Source: a virus
Reading direction: 5' to 3' (one strand)
Length of the DNA stretch: 34,240 nt
Virus record (IMG/VR): IMGVR_UViG_3300044678_000812
Coordinates: 1-34,240 of that record
In this document: positions 30,616 through 34,240 of the stretch, one piece after another
How the letters are laid out: every line of letters starts with the position of its first letter
Position numbering within the stretch: position 1 is the stretch's first letter
Notes under the pieces: generated by a model
Seen by the model: only the letters and a program-made list of their open reading frames with translations
Told to the model about the DNA's origin: nothing
Databases searched by the model: none
Position numbers and translations under genes: made by a program

Positions 30616-31448
30616 TAGGCGCTTAGATCTCCAATCAGTGTCCAAGAATCGGTGCCAGTCTTGACTAGAGCAGCAGCCGAATACTGTGTTCGCAACTTAG
30701 TTCCAGTACCTGTGACGGTAACTCCGCTTGCTCCAGCCACCGTTACCTGACCTGCACCAATCTGTTGAATGTTAACAACTGCGCCAGTGGCGAATGCGAC
30801 AGATGAGTTAAGTGGCACAGTAAGTGTTATGGCAGCAGCATTACTCAAGGTAACTAAGCGACCATTGTCGGTTAGCACCAAGGTGTATGTAGTACCAGTC
30901 TGGGCATTAAGAGTTAGATTCTGTCTAGCATCATTGATTGTTGGTGTATTCAATGTTGGGCTAGTTAATGTCTTGTTAGTCAGCGTATCTGTTGTTGCTT
31001 TACCTACCAAGGTATCTGTTGCTGCAGGAAGTGTAAGCGTGGTTGTTCCTGCTACTGCAGTAGCCTGTACTGTGGTGCTACCAGAGGTAGAGCCAGCAAA
31101 ACCTAAGTTAGTTACAGGCGAGATAGATGCTTTGAAAGCATTAAGATCATCGCTAGTAAGTACGTGTTTGACTGTTGCACCTGCTGAGTGTTGCACTCCA
31201 GATGTTCCAGAACGCGCTCTTACGATTGTAAAAGTATCGGTAGAACTTGCAGTAACAAATATAATTTCTTCGTTTGTGGTATCAGGGTCAATAGCAACGG
31301 TGAACTGGTCAACGTTGCCTGCGGCAAGTGTCACTCCGCCAAGCAAGGCAGAGCCAGTTCCTGCTGCCACTGTCATTGTTGTGGCGCTAGACGATATTGT
31401 TGAGGCTAGTGTCGTCTCAACGCTAATCGAGGAGTATTGTCTGGTCAT
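30615..31448 (-). CDS. Tail fibre protein (277 aa)
   Basis: N-terminal beta domain (ETTLASTISSSATTMTVAAG, IDPDTTNEEIIFVT; 10-75), a low-complexity helical or shaft segment with LTNKTLTSPTLNTPTINDAR (about 155-175), and a C-terminal beta domain also present in the 117-aa protein. The TNKTLTSPT repeat is a frequent phage fibre shaft marker. It stands directly after the tail adaptor-like gene. Confidence 0.8.
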   Translation of the reverse strand: MTRQYSSISVETTLASTISSSATTMTVAAGTGSALLGGVTLAAGNVDQFTVAIDPDTTNEEIIFVTASSTDTFTIVRARSGTSGVQHSAGATVKHVLTSDDLNAFKASISPVTNLGFAGSTSGSTTVQATAVAGTTTLTLPAATDTLVGKATTDTLTNKTLTSPTLNTPTINDARQNLTLNAQTGTTYTLVLTDNGRLVTLSNAAAITLTVPLNSSVAFATGAVVNIQQIGAGQVTVAGASGVTVTGTGTKLRTQYSAAALVKTGTDSWTLIGDLSA

Positions 31449-31457
31449 TAGCCTTCC

Positions 31458-32372
31458 TTATTTTGTGTAGTGGATACGAATTGGATATTTGTCTGCCAAC
31501 TTCAACGATTCCTCTTGTAGTCGTTGTTGATACAGAGCAAAGACATAACGAGATGCAGAAGCGCCAGAGTTGTACGGATTCTTGGTGTCATTAAGGTCAG
31601 CCTCAGCACTAGTAAGATTGATACGACCAGTGTCAAGGAATGATAGAAGTTTGTAGCAGGCACCGAGGATGGTTACATCTACTGTGCTTGCAGGCAGACC
31701 AGTGACATCTGCATAGTCATCGGTACTAGCATCAAGGGTATTACCTTCTGTTGTATACCAGACCTGAACGGTACGACCAGGTTGTATGTTTTCATAGATG
31801 TTCACCGTATTGTTAGTATTAAAGGTCGCAGCATTTGCCATTGGGTCTGCTCTCCAGCGATTGACTGGTAACCATTCTTTAGATGAACCTGTGGTCTGCC
31901 ACGATATAAACAAGATACTCTCTAAATCATCAGGTAGAGCATAGGTAGTCTGTGATGCGTTGAATGTAAAGGTAGTTGAACTTACTGCCCAGAGTTTAGG
32001 GAAGTAACTGTTGATAGTATCGTTGATAGCCTTCTTTATGCTGATACGTGGAAAGGTTGGGGATAGTGTTACTTGAGCATACTGTGCGTGTGGTGATGCT
32101 GTGGTTCCTTGGAAGCCACGACCAATCGGGTTAGTCGGAGCACCCATAACGTTGAGAGTATTGTTTGTCTTGTTGAAGGAATCAATCCAAATCAACTCAT
32201 CATCAATTTCAATCAAACCTTTGGCAAGGTTATCTCCTGAACCAACCTGAATTGACAAACTAGAAGTCGTCAGACCAGCCGAGTTATTTACATAAGTGAT
32301 GCGATCTTGACGAAGAGAATAACCCTGTAGGTTAGTCCGTACCTCGTCTATCATCTCCGACAGTGTTGGCAT
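31458..32372 (-). CDS. Tail adaptor/tubular-like protein (304 aa)
   Basis: ATG at 32372 has GGAAGGAAA upstream, better than the earlier in-frame ATG at 32396. The first 20 residues form an amphipathic helix (MPTLSEMIDEVRTNLQGYSL), then a beta-rich middle and helical end with LYQQRLQEESLKLAD. Upstream of the fibre genes and similar in layout to phage tail adaptor proteins. The specific function is inferred; it overlaps the glycosyltransferase gene by 41 nt. Confidence 0.65.
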   Translation of the reverse strand: MPTLSEMIDEVRTNLQGYSLRQDRITYVNNSAGLTTSSLSIQVGSGDNLAKGLIEIDDELIWIDSFNKTNNTLNVMGAPTNPIGRGFQGTTASPHAQYAQVTLSPTFPRISIKKAINDTINSYFPKLWAVSSTTFTFNASQTTYALPDDLESILFISWQTTGSSKEWLPVNRWRADPMANAATFNTNNTVNIYENIQPGRTVQVWYTTEGNTLDASTDDYADVTGLPASTVDVTILGACYKLLSFLDTGRINLTSAEADLNDTKNPYNSGASASRYVFALYQQRLQEESLKLADKYPIRIHYTK

Positions 32373-33432
32373 TGTTTCCTTCCGTATACCAGCCATCTCC
32401 CCACAGAGTTTCTAATCTGCGGAAGTATTTCTCATATTGTTTCGCAATAACATCTACGGAGTAGAGCGATACTGCTCTCTCTCGTATTGCATTGCGATCT
32501 AAGTTCTTGACATTCTGAGTTGCCAAGACGAATTCTTCAACGTTGCGACATCTAAAGCCTGTCACACCTTCTATAACAGTTTCAGTAAATGCACCCCAGT
32601 CTGTTGTGATTACTGGAGTTCCACAGGCTTGTGATTCAATGTTCACATTGCCAAAGGGTTCTAGGTATAAAGTCGGTACAAATGTAGCTATTGCTCCACC
32701 CATCAACTCTGCTCGCTTCTCAGGTCCAACAGGTCCGATATACTCACCATAGTTCGGGATATGTGGGCCAGGTCCTGCAAAGATTAAACGAGCACCGATA
32801 AGTTTGCAGATATGCGCTGCGATATCTATGCCTTTACGTGGAACCATTCTGCCTATGTAAAGGTAATAATCTCCATCGCCTTTACCTAGCGGGAACATAT
32901 CAGGATCTAAGTAACCTGGAATGACCGCATCAAAGAATGAACCATCTACTTGCGCTGCGTTCTGATGTTGAGCATAGACTGCGTGCATCCAGGCATATGA
33001 TTCAAATACTCGATACTTAGAAAAGATACCTGAGTATCCAACACCGAACTCCACTGTCATCATATGTGGCAGTGCATCTGAGATTGGCTTATGACTTGCT
33101 CCGCCAATGACACAGATAAAATCTGTCTTCTCTGCTCGCTTGCGTATCTCGTTAGCAGCTTTCTTATTAAACTTCTGCCAGTGAGGTAAACGGTAATCAA
33201 ACGGAGCTTCTACATAAGGCTTGTTACCTACAACAATACGTCGTTGCGTTTCAGTGATACAAGGAATAAGTTCATCTACTTCGGCTTCATTCTTTTCGCC
33301 TGCGTAGAGATAGACTGTATGGCCTAAGCCCTTCATCATATTGCAGAACCTGCGTACCTTTTCAGTGTACGCACAGCCTGCGAAATCTTTAGTTGTGTTA
33401 GTATGTGGTAGTGCTACGACGTGGAATCTCAT
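32332..33432 (-). CDS. GT4-like glycosyltransferase
   Basis: GT-B fold enzyme of 366 aa. YLYIGRMVPRKGID (190-203), RLIFAGPGP, and LEPFGNVNIESQACGTPVIT (257-276) with the EX7E pair Glu258/Glu266 are the family's sugar-nucleotide motifs. It transfers an activated sugar to a so far unknown acceptor. It stands next to a GT25 and a collagen-like gene, so a virion-protein acceptor is possible; host-wall modification is the other option. Confidence 0.85.
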   Translation of the reverse strand: MRFHVVALPHTNTTKDFAGCAYTEKVRRFCNMMKGLGHTVYLYAGEKNEAEVDELIPCITETQRRIVVGNKPYVEAPFDYRLPHWQKFNKKAANEIRKRAEKTDFICVIGGASHKPISDALPHMMTVEFGVGYSGIFSKYRVFESYAWMHAVYAQHQNAAQVDGSFFDAVIPGYLDPDMFPLGKGDGDYYLYIGRMVPRKGIDIAAHICKLIGARLIFAGPGPHIPNYGEYIGPVGPEKRAELMGGAIATFVPTLYLEPFGNVNIESQACGTPVITTDWGAFTETVIEGVTGFRCRNVEEFVLATQNVKNLDRNAIRERAVSLYSVDVIAKQYEKYFRRLETLWGDGWYTEGNNANTVGDDRRGTD

Positions 33433-33441
33433 ACCACAATT

Positions 33442-34240
<799 letters not shown>

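Noticed and set aside
30012-30645. Earlier starts of the fibre-tip A gene (30011) and the 106-aa gene (30645)
   Set aside because: Both reach into the upstream gene's firm coding part, whereas starts at 29945 and 30615 show GTGA and TAATG overlaps.

Overview
The window looks like most of the genome of a tailed, podovirus-like actinobacteriophage. A WhiB-type Fe-S regulator (22371-22643), found in Actinobacteria and their phages, points to an actinobacterial host. AT-leaning coding DNA, many GTG/TTG starts and very tight gene packing fit phages of small-genome freshwater Actinobacteria; that habitat is inference. A terminase, portal, 1549-aa virion protein, nozzle-like tail protein and fibre proteins are present. 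No tape measure, sheath, integrase, tRNA, CRISPR array, DNA polymerase or recognisable major capsid protein is visible. Both ends cut through genes (left: a virion-type protein; right: a collagen-like protein), so the window is incomplete or a cut of a permuted map.

Layout. (1) 1-13.2 kb, minus strand: packaging and virion genes, read from the terminase through four very basic small proteins and the portal to large proteins probably inside the virion. (2) 13.23-14.01 kb: non-coding divergent hub with inverted repeats and pentamer repeats, the best candidate for an origin or control region. (3) 14.0-18.2 kb, plus strand: ArdA-like antirestriction protein, a short sliding-clamp-like protein, then a chain of overlapping tiny genes ending in a lytic transglycosylase and a terminator. 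(4) 24.8-18.25 kb, minus strand: a proteasome beta-like Ntn hydrolase heads an operon of Cas4-like exonuclease, WhiB, RecA/DnaB-fold helicase, Hjc-like resolvase, two-piece primase, nucleotide-modification protein, sigma-like factor, PD-(D/E)XK protein and FmdB-like zinc ribbon. (5) A lone plus-strand zinc-ribbon gene at 24.9 kb and a bidirectional terminator. (6) 34.2-25.2 kb, minus strand: collagen-like protein, two glycosyltransferases, tail adaptor-like protein, a set of paralogous fibre proteins, nozzle-like protein, M15-type endolysin and holin.

Working together: helicase, primase, clamp-like protein, exonuclease and resolvase form a replication/recombination set that presumably borrows the host polymerase. 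WhiB, the sigma-like protein and FmdB could redirect transcription. ArdA would protect incoming DNA. The proteasome-like protein may alter host protein turnover. Most notable are the proteasome beta-like protein with its nucleophile threonine directly after Met, the collagen-like protein next to a GT25 enzyme (the family of collagen galactosyltransferases), the overlapping micro-gene chain, and the terminase whose HTH domain appears to start upstream of any ATG/GTG/TTG.
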